From: Hippophae tibetana
Lineage: Eukaryota; Streptophyta; Magnoliopsida; Rosales; Elaeagnaceae
Direction of reading: 5' to 3'
Assembly: GCA_037013495.1 (NCBI GenBank)
Contig: CM072803.1
Location: forward strand, 50,791,627 to 50,855,626
DNA length: 64,000 nt
Below are positions 38,494-50,735 of the stretch, piece after piece. Each line of letters starts with the position of its first letter. The first letter of the stretch is position 1. Made by a program: the position numbers and the translations under genes. The notes under the pieces were generated by a model, which did not search any database, was not told the DNA's origin, and saw only the letters and a list, made by a program, of their open reading frames with translations.

Positions 38494-40127
38494 GTATCAT
38501 ATTTCACTAACTCTTCCTCTTAAAATGGGTTTGAAACCTAGATTTCTAGGGAGAAAGGGACAAGCAAAGGCAAATTCATTACGATCTCCTCCAAAACAAC
38601 CACAATAATTTATAAATAAGTTAAGAATATTGATGTCAAAAATGAGTGGAAAATGAGAATTATTGATCTCTTATTTAGAATAATGAAAAAAATTTCAAAT
38701 TTAAATAGTTTTGCATCATAAGATGTAATAATTTCACTTAAATATATCATAATTATTAGGAAATAAAATGCGTAGTATTTATTTCCCCAACTTTCTTTTA
38801 TAATATAGATATGAGAAAATGATTATGTTTTATTTTCCTCTTTTTGACTTTTCCTCATGATCTATGATTATTTTCTTTCCTTTGTAAGTCCTAATTCCCC
38901 GCACAGGCAAATTCATGCAAATTATATTACCTCCCTTCCAACTGGAAAAAGTTGATGGATAGAGGTTGTTTTAGACATCATTTGTAAACTTCTTGTTACA
39001 TAGCTAGAAAAATTGCTATTGTGGATGAGCGTAATATGTAGCATCATATTTCACTAACTCTTACTCTTAGAATGGGTTTGAAACCTAGATTTCTAGGGAG
39101 AAAGGGACAACCAAAGGCAAATTCATTATGATGCCATCCAAAAATACCACAATAACTTATAAATAAGTTAAGAATATTGATGTCAAAAATGAGTCGAAAA
39201 TGAGAATTATTGATCTCTTATTTAGAATAATGAACAAAATTTCAAATTTAAATAGTTTTGCATCATAAGATGTAATAATTTCAGTTAAATATATCATAAT
39301 TATTTGGAAATAAAACGCGTAGTATTTATTTCGCCAACTTTCTTTTATAATATAGATATGAGAAAATGGTAATGTTTTATTTTCTCCATATTGATTTTTC
39401 CTCATGATCTATGATTATTTTCTTTCCTTTGTAAGTCCTAATTCCCCGCATAGGCAAATTCATGCAAAATTATATTACCTCCCTTCAAAATGGAAAAAAG
39501 TTGATGGATAGAGGTTGTTTTAGACATCATTTGTAAACTTCTTGTTACATAGCTAGAAGAATTGCTATTGTGGATGAGCGTAATATGTAGCATCATATTT
39601 CACTAACTCTTCCTCTTAAAATGGGTTTGAAACCTAGATTTCTAGGGAGAAAGGGACAACCAAAGGCAAATTCATTACGATGCCATCCAAAAAAACCACA
39701 ATAATTTATAAATAAGTTAAAAATATTGATGTCAAAAATGAGTGGAAAATGAGAATTATTGATCTCTTATTTAGAATAATGAACAAAATTTCAAATTTAA
39801 ATAGTTTTGCATCATAAGATGTAAAAATTTCAGTTAAATATATCATAATTATTTGGAAATAAAACGCGTAGTATTTATTTCGCCAACTTTCTTTTATAAT
39901 ATAGATATGAGAAAATGGTAATGTTTTATTTTCCCCTTATTGATTTTTCCTCATTATCTATGATTATTTTCTTTCCTTTGTAAGTCAAAATGGAAAAAAG
40001 TTAATGGATAGAGGTTGTTTTAGACATCATTTGTAAAATTCTTGTTACATAGCTAGAAGAATTGCTATTGTGGATGAGCGTAATATGTAGCATCATATTT
40101 CACTAACTCTTCCTCTTAAAATAGGTT
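38494..40127 (+). repeat. Satellite to the right of LTR copy A
   Basis: Satellite resumes in phase 'gtatcatattt' directly after the LTR end. Units start at 38498, 39045, 39594 (short, 500 bp) and 40094. The first is of the 'gtagtatcatattt' subtype seen at 19659-29498, unlike the subtype on the left side of the LTR. The unit at 40094 is the hybrid across the 9001-bp junction. Confidence 0.92.
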
Positions 40128-43100
40128 TTGAAACCTAGATTTCTAGGGAGAAAGGGACAAGCAAAGGCAAATTCATTACGATCTCCTCCAAAACAACCAC
40201 AATAACTTATAAATAAGTTAAGAATATTGATGTCAAAAATGAGTCGAAAATGAGAATTATTGATCTCTTATTTAGAATAATGAACAAAATTTCAAATTTA
40301 AATAGTTTTGCATCATAAGACGTAATAATTTCACTTAAATATATCATAATTATTAGGAAATAAAACGCGTAGTATTTATTTCGCCAACTTTCTTTTATAA
40401 TATAGACATGAGAAAATGAATATGTTTTATTTTTCCCTTATTGATTTTTCTCGATGATCTATGATTATTTTCTTTCCTTTGTAAGTCTTAATTCCTAGCA
40501 CAGGCAAATTCATGCAAATTATATTACCTCCCTTCCAAATGAAAAATGTTGATGGATAGAGGTTGTTTCACACATCATTTACAAACTTTTTGTTAGCTAC
40601 CTAGAAATATTGCTATTGTGGATGAGCGTAATATGTAGCATTATATTTCACTAACTCTTTCTCTTAGAATAGGTTTGAAACCTAGATTTCTAGGGAGAAA
40701 GGGACAACCAAAGGCAAATTCATTACGATGCCATCCAAAAAAACTAAAATAACTTATAAATAAGTTAAGAATATTGATGTCAAAATGAGTTGAAAATGAG
40801 AATTATTGATCTCTTATTTAGAATAATGAACAAAATTTCAAATTTAAATAGTTTTGCATCATAAGATGTAAAACTTTCAGTTAAATATATCATAATTATT
40901 TGGAAATAAAATGCGTAGTATTTATTTCGCCAACTTTCTTTTATAATATAGATATGAGAAAATGGTAATGTTTTATTTTCCCCTTATTGATTTTTCGTCA
41001 TTATCTATGATTATTTTCTTTCCTTTTTAAGTCAAAATGGAAAAAAGATGATGGATAGAGTTTGTTTTAGACATCATTTGTAAACTTCTTGTTACATACC
41101 TAGAAGAATTGCTATTGTGGATGAGCGTAATATGTAGCATCATATTTCACTAACTCTTCCTCTTAAAATAGGTTTTGAAACCTAGATTTCTAGGGACAAA
41201 GGGACAACCAAAGGCAAATTCATTATGATGTCATCCAAAACAACCACATTAACTTATAAATAAGTTAAGAATATTGATGTCAAAAATGAGTCGAAAATGA
41301 GAATTATTGATCTCTTACTTAGAGTAATGAACAAAATTTCAAATTTCAATAGTTTTGCATCATAAGATGTAATAATTTCAGTTAAATATATCATAAATAT
41401 TTGGGAATAAAACGCGTAGTATTTATTTCGCCATCTTTCTTTTATAATATAGATATGAGAAAATGGTAATGTTTTATTTTCTCCATATTGATTTTTCCTC
41501 ATGATCTATGATTATTTTCTTTCCTTTGTAAGTCCTAATTCCCCGCATAGGCAAATTCATGCAAAATTATATTACCTCCCTTCAAAATGGACAAAAGTTG
41601 ATGGATAGAGGTTGTTTTAGACATCATTTGTAAACTTCTTGTTACATAGCTAGAAGAATTGCTATTGTGGATGAGCGTAATATGTAGCATCATATTTCAC
41701 TAACTCTTCCTCTTAAAATGGGTTTGAAACCTAGATTTCTAGAGAGAAAGGGACAACCAAAGGCAAATTCATTACGATGCCATCCAAAAAAACCACAATA
41801 ATTTATAAATAAGTTAAGAATATTGATGTCAAAAATGAGTCGAAAATGAGAATTATTGATCTCTTATTTAGAATAATGAACAAAATTTCAAATTTAAATA
41901 GTTTTGCATCATAAGATGTAAAAATTTCAGTTAAATATATCATAATTATTTGGAAATAAAACGCGTAGTATTTATTTCGCCAACTTTCTTTTATAATATA
42001 GATATGAGAAAATGGTAATGTTTTATTTTCCCCTTATTGATTTTTCCTCATTATCTATGATTATTTTCTTTCCTTTGTAAGTCAAAATGGAAAAAAGTTG
42101 ATGGATAGAGTTTGTTTTAGACATCATTTGTAAACTTCTTGTTACATAGCTAGAAGAATTGCTATTGTGGATGAGCGTAATATGTAGCATCATATTTCAC
42201 TAACTCTTCCTCTTAAAATAGGTTTTGAAACCTAGATTTCTAGGGACAAAGTGACAACCAAAGGCAAATTCATTATGATCTCATCCAAAACAACACCAAT
42301 AACTTATAAATAAGTTAAGAATATTGATGTCAAAAATGAGTTGAAAATGAGAATTATTGATCTCTTACTTAGAGTAATGAACAAAATTTCAAATTTCAAT
42401 AGTTTGGATCATAAGATGTAATAATTTCAGTTAAATATATCATAATTATTTGGAAATAAAACGCGTAGTATTTATTTCCTCAACTTTCTTTTATAATATA
42501 GATATGAGAAAATGATTATGTTTTATTTTCCTGTTTTTGACTTTTCCTCATGATCTATGATTATTTTCTTTCCTTTGTAAGTCCTAATTCCCCGCACAGG
42601 CAAATTCATGCATATTATATTACCTCCCTTCCAAATGGAAAAAGTTGATGGATAGAGGTTGTTTTAGACATCATTTGTAAATTCTTGTTACATAGCTAGA
42701 AAAATTGCTATTATGGATGAACGTAATTTGTATTATCATATTTCACTAACTCTTCCTCTTAAAATGGGTTTGAAACCTATATTTCTAGGGAGAAAGGGAC
42801 AAGCAAAGGCAAATTCATTAAGATCTCCTCCAAAACAACCACAATAACTTATAAATAAGTTAAGAATATTGATGTCAAAAATGAGTCGAAAATGAGAATT
42901 ATTGATCTCTTATTTAGAATAATGAACAAAATTTCAAATTTAAATAGTTTTGCATCATAAGACGTAATAATTTCACTTAAATATATCATAATTATTAGAA
43001 AATAAAACGCGTAGTATTTATTTCCCCAACTTTCTTTTATAATATAGATATGAGAAAATGATTATGTTTTATTTTCCTCTTTTTGACTTTTCCTCATGAT

Positions 43101-45486
43101 CTATGATTATTTTCTTTCCTTTGTAAGTCCTAATTCCCCGCACAGGCAAATTCATGCAAATTATATTACCTCCCTTCCAAACGGAAAAAGTTGACGGATA
43201 GAGGTTGTTTTAGACATCATTTGTAAACTTCTTGTTACATAGCTAGAAAAATTGCTATTGTGGATGAGCGTAATATGTAGCATCATATTTCACTAACTCT
43301 TACTCTTAGAATGGGTTTGAAACCTAGATTTCTAGGAAGAAAGGGACAACCAAAGGCAAATTCATTATGATGCCATCCAAAAAAACCACAATAACTTATA
43401 AATAAGTTAAGAATATTGATGTCAAAATGAGTTGAAAATGAGAATTATTGATCTCTTATTTAGAATAATGAACAAAATTTCAAATTTAAATAGTTTTGCA
43501 TCATAAGATGTAAAACTTTCAGTTAAATATATCATAATTATTTGGAAATAAAATGCGTAGTATTTATTTCGCCAACTTTCTTTTATAATATAGATATGAG
43601 AAAATGGTAATGTTTTATTTTCCCCTTATTGATTTTTCCTAATTATCTATGATTATTTTCTTTCCTTTTTAAGTCAAAATGGAAAAAAGTTGATGGATAG
43701 AGTTTGTTTTAGACATCATTTGTAAACTTCTTGTTACATACCTAGAAGAATTGCTATTGTGGATGAGCGTAATATGTAGCATCATATTTCACTAACTCTT
43801 CCTCTTAAAATAGGTTTTGAAACCTAGATTTCTAGGGACAAAGGGACAACCAAAGGCAAATTCATTATGATCTCATCCAAAACAACACCAATAACTTATA
43901 AATAAGTTAAGAATATTGATGTCAAAAATGAGTTGAAAATGAGAATTATTGATCTCTTACTTAGAGTAATGAACAAAATTTCAAATTTCAATAGTTTGGA
44001 TCATAAGATGTAATAATTTCACTTAAATATATCATAATTATTAGGAAATATAAAGCGTAGTATTCATTTCGCCAACTTTCTTTTATAATATAGATATGAG
44101 AAAAGGATTATGTTTTATTTTCGCCTTAATGATTTTTCCCCATGATCTATTATTATTTTCTTTCCTTTGTAAGTCCTAATTCCCAGCACAGGCAAATTCA
44201 TGCAAATTATATTACCTCTATTCCAACTGGAAAAAGTTGATGGATAGAGGTTGTTTTAGACATCATTTGTAAACATCATGTTACATAGCAAGAAAAATTG
44301 CTATTGTGGATGAGCGTAATATGTAGCATCATATTTCACTAACTCTTACTCTTAAAATTGGTTTGAAACCTAGATTTCTAGGGAGAAAGGGACAACGAAA
44401 GGCAAATTCATTATGATCTCATCCAAAACAACCACAATAACTTATAAATAAGTTAAGAATATTGATGTCAAAAATGAGTCGAAAATGAGAATTATTGATC
44501 TCTTATTTAGAATAATGAACAAAATTTCAAATTTAAATAGTTTTGCATCATACGACGTAATAATTTCAGTTAAATATATCATAATTATTTGGAAATAAAA
44601 CGCGTAGTATTTATTTCGCCAACTTTCTTTTATAATATAGATATGAGAAAATGGTAATGTTTTATTTTCCCCATATTGATTTTTCCTCATGATCTATGAT
44701 TATTTTCTTTCCTTTGTAAGTCCTAATTCCCCGAATAGGCAAATTCATGCAAATTATATTACCTCCCTTCAAAATGGAAAAAAGTTGATGGATAGAGGTT
44801 GTTTTAGACATCATTTGTAAACTTCTTGTTACATAGCTAGAAGAATTGCTATTGTGGATGAGCGTAATATGTACCATCATATTTCACTAACTCTTCCTCT
44901 TAAAATGGGTTTGAAACCTAGATTTCTAGGGACAAAGGGACAACCAAAGGCAAATTCATTATGATCTCATCCAAAACAACCACAATAACTTATAAATAAG
45001 TTAAGAATATTGATGTCAAAAATGAGTCGAAAATGAGAATTATTGATCTCTTATTTAGAATAATCAACAAAATTTCAAATTTAAATAGTTTTGCATCATA
45101 AGACGTAATAATTTCACTTAAATATATCATAATTATTAGGAAATAAAACGCGTAGTATTTATTTCCCCAACTTTCTTTTATAATATAGATATGAGAAAAT
45201 GATTATGTTTTATTTTCCTCTTTTTGACTTTTCCTCATGATCTATGATTATTTTCTTTCCTTTGTAAGTCCTAATTCCCCGCACAGGCAAATTCATGCAA
45301 ATTATATTACCTCCCTTCCAAACGGAAAAAGTTGACGGATAGAGGTTGTTTTTGACATCATTTGTAAACTTCTTGTTGCATAGCTAGAAAAATTGCTATT
45401 GTGGATGAGCGTAATATGTAGCATTATATTTCACTAACTCTTTCTCTTATAATAGGTTTGAAACCTAGATTTCTAGGGACAAAGGG

Positions 45487-45495
45487 CCAAAAACT
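45487..45495 (-). other. Primer-binding-site stub of the retrotransposon, copy B
   Basis: Identical to the stub at 36486-36494 and at the same junction, carried along by the 9001-bp duplication. Confidence 0.65.
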
Positions 45496-46900
45496 TGATG
45501 AACGAAAACCGGCATCGCCGATCTTCGCAAATACTTTGGTTTTAATATTTATAAAACTCTCGCAAGTGCACGAATCATTTCGAAGAAAATGATAAGTATA
45601 CTCCCAAGGTCGATCTAAGGAAGGAATGTATGTGGTTTTTAATTTATTATTCAAACTTTTAAAAACGAAATTAAATCCTAAACATCCTGTCACGATAGTT
45701 TGGTTTTTGTGTTCCTAATCTAATGACATAAAATAAACATATATACAGATTAATTAAATATAATCTAATAACATAAAAATAAACATAGATACAAATTCAA
45801 TAAATAATTATCTAAAAATAAACATATATACAGATTCAATAAATATTCATGCAAATTTTTATCATTTATATTAACGGAGTATTTATGGATGTAATAACTA
45901 AATTAATTATGCTTGCTCATATTAACTAGGTTATTAAAGATATAAATTGATTTTTTATTGATTCTCTCTTTTTTATATAAATACCACCTTTGGTGGGGTT
46001 AGATATTCTTTGTTAACTAAACAAATCAATTAACACCTATGGGTGGGGTTGATAACTAATATGCTTAATTAAATTAATTCCTTTTTCTAAGAGATTGAAA
46101 ATGAACCATTTAAATGCCACCTTTGGTGGGGTTAGACAATTTAAGCATTATTCAAGGTGTCCAAATTAAACATAAGAATTTAATTATCCGAGTACTAACT
46201 TTCAAGTTTTAAAACCACTATTGAAAACATGTTGTCAATACATTTTCACATAATAATTCTTATAAAAACTTTCGAAATAGAGTTTCACTCTAACTACCGG
46301 GCGATTGTACCAACAAATAAAAGAGCACTACTCTAAATTAGACCGGATAACTAAACCTTAAAATCTAATTTTCAGGTTTAAGTTTGTAATGAAAAATAAT
46401 ATATTTCTCTCTAACATTCTTAATATAAAATCTTGAATAAAAACAAAATCAATTCATTTTAGAGATTTTTACCAATTTAATATTTCGCAAGCATAACAAC
46501 GTCATTATTACATCATATTTACTAAACAGCTAGCATAGTTAAATTTAACCACATACAAGTTGAATATAACATGTAAGAATAAAGCATAAAAATAACTGTA
46601 AAGAAAATAAAATCCTTACAGAACTTTGACGCTATTCCCGTAGCTAGAAAACCTCCGAGCGGAATTTGCACTTCCATATATTGAATCAAAAATCTAAATT
46701 ATTACAAAAACATTACAAGTTCCTCTCACAAAGAGAAGAACTCTAAACCTAAGAGAATTGAACTAAAAACTAAGAGAAAAACTAAGAAAAGCTTAGAAAC
46801 TTAGAAAGAAACTAAGAGAAACTAAAAACTAAGAAATGAGAGAAAGAAAGAAGAGAGAAGTGAGTTTTGAAGGTGTGTTTTGAAGTGAAGGGAAGGGGGG

Positions 46901-46908
46901 TATTTATA
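46901..46908 (-). promoter_or_regulatory. TATA box of the LTR promoter, copy B
   Basis: Same TATAAATA on the minus strand as in copy A. Read-through transcription would enter the satellite units to the left of 45486. Confidence 0.7.
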
Positions 46909-46986
46909 GGTGAGGATGGAGAGAAAAAATGAGTAAACAAATGTTAAAAAAATATTAAAAAATGTAAAAACGCGTATTGGAATTGC

Positions 46987-47035
46987 TGATGTCATCAATG
47001 ACGTCAGCATGACGTCACAGGGGCGGCTGCACGTG
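46987..47035. promoter_or_regulatory. bZIP-type motif cluster in the LTR, copy B
   Basis: Same motifs as copy A: TGATGTCATCA at 46987-46997, TGACGTCA at 46999-47006 and 47010-47017, CACGTG at 47030-47035. No changes seen. Confidence 0.65.
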
Positions 47036-47205
47036 AAAAATGGGGCGAAAACGCGTTGGGCGCGCGGAGGGGGCTGCTGGGGCGCTGCGCGCGCACGCTG
47101 CTCGGTGCGCGTGAACAGTGCCCGCGCGCGGGCATGCGCGGAATGGGGCGCTGGGGCGCGCGCGGCTGGGCGCTGGGCGCTGGGCTGCGGCGCGCGATTT
47201 TCGTC
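47018..47205. other. GC-rich tract in the LTR upstream region, copy B
   Basis: Counterpart of 38017-38204, differing only at 47138 as far as I can see. Confidence 0.8.
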
Positions 47206-49128
47206 TTTTTGACATTTTTGACCTTTTCGACCCATTTCGTCCGATTTTTCCATGTTTGTTGACCTTTTCTCACTTATTTATTGATATATTTGTGATGTAT
47301 TGCTTCAAATATTCCTCTTTGAGTCTTTACATTGCGTTTTTAAGCCAAAATACCTGAAAAACAATAAAAATACTCGTGATTCCGAAAAAGACAAATTTAT
47401 ATAAATATATGATAAAACATATAAATATATGTATTTTTAATCAATTAAGGTACATAAAATCATGGTTATTTTAGTGCTTTTTGAGCACTCATCAGTATCA
47501 TATTTCACTAACTCTTCCTCTTAAAATGGGTTTGAAACCTAGATTTCTAGGGAGAAAGGGACAAGCAAAGGCAAATTCATTACGATCTCCTCCAAAACAA
47601 CCACAATAATTTATAAATAAGTTAAGAATATTGATGTCAAAAATGAGTGGAAAATGAGAATTATTGATCTCTTATTTAGAATAATGAAAAAAATTTCAAA
47701 TTTAAATAGTTTTGCATCATAAGATGTAATAATTTCACTTAAATATATCATAATTATTAGGAAATAAAATGCGTAGTATTTATTTCCCCAACTTTCTTTT
47801 ATAATATAGATATGAGAAAATGATTATGTTTTATTTTCCTCTTTTTGACTTTTCCTCATGATCTATGATTATTTTCTTTCCTTTGTAAGTCCTAATTCCC
47901 CGCACAGGCAAATTCATGCAAATTATATTACCTCCCTTCCAACTGGAAAAAGTTGATGGATAGAGGTTGTTTTAGACATCATTTGTAAACTTCTTGTTAC
48001 ATAGCTAGAAAAATTGCTATTGTGGATGAGCGTAATATGTAGCATCATATTTCACTAACTCTTACTCTTAGAATGGGTTTGAAACCTAGATTTCTAGGGA
48101 GAAAGGGACAACCAAAGGCAAATTCATTATGATGCCATCCAAAAATACCACAATAACTTATAAATAAGTTAAGAATATTGATGTCAAAAATGAGTCGAAA
48201 ATGAGAATTATTGATCTCTTATTTAGAATAATGAACAAAATTTCAAATTTAAATAGTTTTGCATCATAAGATGTAATAATTTCAGTTAAATATATCATAA
48301 TTATTTGGAAATAAAACGCGTAGTATTTATTTCGCCAACTTTCTTTTATAATATAGATATGAGAAAATGGTAATGTTTTATTTTCTCCATATTGATTTTT
48401 CCTCATGATCTATGATTATTTTCTTTCCTTTGTAAGTCCTAATTCCCCGCATAGGCAAATTCATGCAAAATTATATTACCTCCCTTCAAAATGGAAAAAA
48501 GTTGATGGATAGAGGTTGTTTTAGACATCATTTGTAAACTTCTTGTTACATAGCTAGAAGAATTGCTATTGTGGATGAGCGTAATATGTAGCATCATATT
48601 TCACTAACTCTTCCTCTTAAAATGGGTTTGAAACCTAGATTTCTAGGGAGAAAGGGACAACCAAAGGCAAATTCATTACGATGCCATCCAAAAAAACCAC
48701 AATAATTTATAAATAAGTTAAAAATATTGATGTCAAAAATGAGTGGAAAATGAGAATTATTGATCTCTTATTTAGAATAATGAACAAAATTTCAAATTTA
48801 AATAGTTTTGCATCATAAGATGTAAAAATTTCAGTTAAATATATCATAATTATTTGGAAATAAAACGCGTAGTATTTATTTCGCCAACTTTCTTTTATAA
48901 TATAGATATGAGAAAATGGTAATGTTTTATTTTCCCCTTATTGATTTTTCCTCATTATCTATGATTATTTTCTTTCCTTTGTAAGTCAAAATGGAAAAAA
49001 GTTAATGGATAGAGGTTGTTTTAGACATCATTTGTAAAATTCTTGTTACATAGCTAGAAGAATTGCTATTGTGGATGAGCGTAATATGTAGCATCATATT
49101 TCACTAACTCTTCCTCTTAAAATAGGTT

Positions 49129-50735
49129 TTGAAACCTAGATTTCTAGGGACAAAGGGACAACCAAAGGCAAATTCATTATGATCTCATCCAAAACAACAC
49201 CAATAACTTATAAATAAGTTAAGAATATTGATGTCAAAAATGAGTTGAAAATGAGAATTATTGATCTCTTACTTAGAGTAATGAACAAAATTTCAAATTT
49301 CAATAGTTTGGATCATAAGAGGTAATAATTTCACTTAAATATATCATAATTATTAGGAAATAGAATGCGTAGTATTCATTTCGCCAACTTTCTTTTATAA
49401 TATAGATATGAGAAAAGGATTATGTTTTATTTTCGCCTTAATGATTTTTCCCCATGATCTATGATTATTTTCTTTCCTTTGTAAGTCCTAATTCCCCGCA
49501 CAGGCAAATTCATGCAAATAATATTACCTCCATTCCAACTGGAAAAAGTTGATGGATAAAGGTTGTTTTAGACATCATTTGTAAACATCATGTTACATAG
49601 CTAGAAAAATTGCTATTGTGGATGAGCGTAATATGTAGCATCATATTTCACTAACTCTTACTCATAGAATGGGTTTGAAACCTAGATTTCTAGGGAGAAA
49701 GGGACAACAAAAAGGAAAATTCATTATGATCTCATCCAAAAAAACCACAATAAATTATAAATAAGTTAAGAATATTGATGTCAAAAATGAGTCGAGAATG
49801 AGAATTATTGATCTCTTATTTAGAATAATGAACAAAATTTCAAATTTAAATAGTTTTGCATCATAAGACGTAATAATTTCACTTAAATATATCATAATTA
49901 TTAGGAAATAAAACGCGTAGTATTTATTTTGCCAACTTTTTTTTATAATATAGATATGAGAAAATGATTATGTTTTATTTTCCCCATATTGATTTTTCCT
50001 CATGATCTATGATTATTTTCTTTCCTTTGTAAGTCCTAATTCCCCGCACAGGTAAATTCATGCATATTATATTACCTCCCTTGCAAATGGAAAAAGTTGA
50101 TGGATAGAGGTTGTTTTAGACATCATTTGTAAATTCTTGTTACATAGCTAGAAAAATTGCTATTATGGATGAACGTAATTTGTATTATCATATTTCACTA
50201 ACTCTTCCTCTTAAAATAGGTTTGAAACCTAGATTTCTAGGGAGAAAGGGACAAGCAAAGACAAATTCATTACGATCTCCTCCAAAACAACCACAATAAC
50301 TTATAAATAAGTTAAGAATATTGATGTCAAAAATGAGTCGAAAATGAGAATTATTGATCTCTTATTTAGAATAATGAACAAAATTTCAAATTTAAATAGT
50401 TTTGCATCATAAGACGTAATAATTTCACTTAAATATATCATAATTATTAGAAAATAAAACGCGTAGTATTTATTTCCCCAACTTTCTTTTATAATATAGA
50501 TATGAGAAAATGATTATGTTTTATTTTCCTCTTTTTGACTTTTCCTCATGATCTATGATTATTTTCTTTCCTTTGTAAGTCCTAATTCCCCGCACAGGCA
50601 AATTCATGCAAATTATATTACCTGCCTTCCAAATGGAAAAAGTTGACGGATAGAGGTTGTTTTAGACATCATTTGTAAACTTCTTGTTACATAGCTAGAA
50701 AAATTGCAATTGTGGATGAGCGTAATATGTAGCAT
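49129..50735 (+). repeat. Satellite after the segmental duplication
   Basis: Completes the unit at 49095, then units at 49642 and 50189. The subtype resembles units at 30547 and 34782 at first ('aacaccaataac'), then those at 33736 ('cgtaatttgtattatc'). No gene seen. Confidence 0.9.

Larger units (their letters stand above)
31127..40127 (+). repeat. Tandem segmental duplication, left copy (9001 bp)
   Basis: Every landmark here recurs exactly 9001 bp downstream, including short monomers, the LTR insert and private variants such as 'agtgacaacc' (33249/42250). Three differences were found by eye: 35050 G versus 44051 T, 35053 T versus 44054 A, and 38137 A versus 47138 G. The two copies abut with no spacer. 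The crossover falls within the shared segment 'tttgaaacctagatttctaggga', so ends are known only to within about 23 bp. Base-by-base alignment would confirm the number of differences. Confidence 0.95.
45496..47494 (-). mobile_element. Ty3/gypsy (Athila/Tat-type) LTR, copy B, minus orientation
   Basis: Copy of the LTR at 36495-38493, displaced by exactly 9001 bp. It has the same two satellite junctions, so it arose by duplication of the host array and is not a second transposition. The only difference I found is 47138 G (copy A 38137 A). The G restores a CpG, and the A is what deamination of a methylated cytosine on the minus strand would give. Confidence 0.82.
40128..49128 (+). repeat. Tandem segmental duplication, right copy (9001 bp)
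   Basis: Direct copy of 31127-40127. Satellite units start at 40642, 41141, 41691, 42191, 42737, 43284, 43783, 44330, 44878 and 45425 (truncated by the LTR), then 47499, 48046, 48595 and 49095. Short units are at 40642, 41691, 43284 and 48595. The hybrid unit starting at 40094 has its left part from the end of the left copy and its right part from the beginning of the right copy. Identity with the left copy ends at 49151, where 'gggac' replaces 'gggag'. Confidence 0.95.

Noticed and set aside
36420-38560. The 66-bp phase overlap of satellite on both sides of the LTR read as a long target-site duplication
   Set aside because: The two flanks are different monomer subtypes with several mismatches, and Ty3/gypsy integration makes about 5-bp duplications. 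It is a product of satellite periodicity.
45496-47494. The two LTR copies as the 5' and 3' LTRs of one element, with satellite as internal DNA
   Set aside because: The interval between them is ordinary satellite, both copies have identical outer and inner junctions, and the 9001-bp identity extends far outside the LTRs on both sides.
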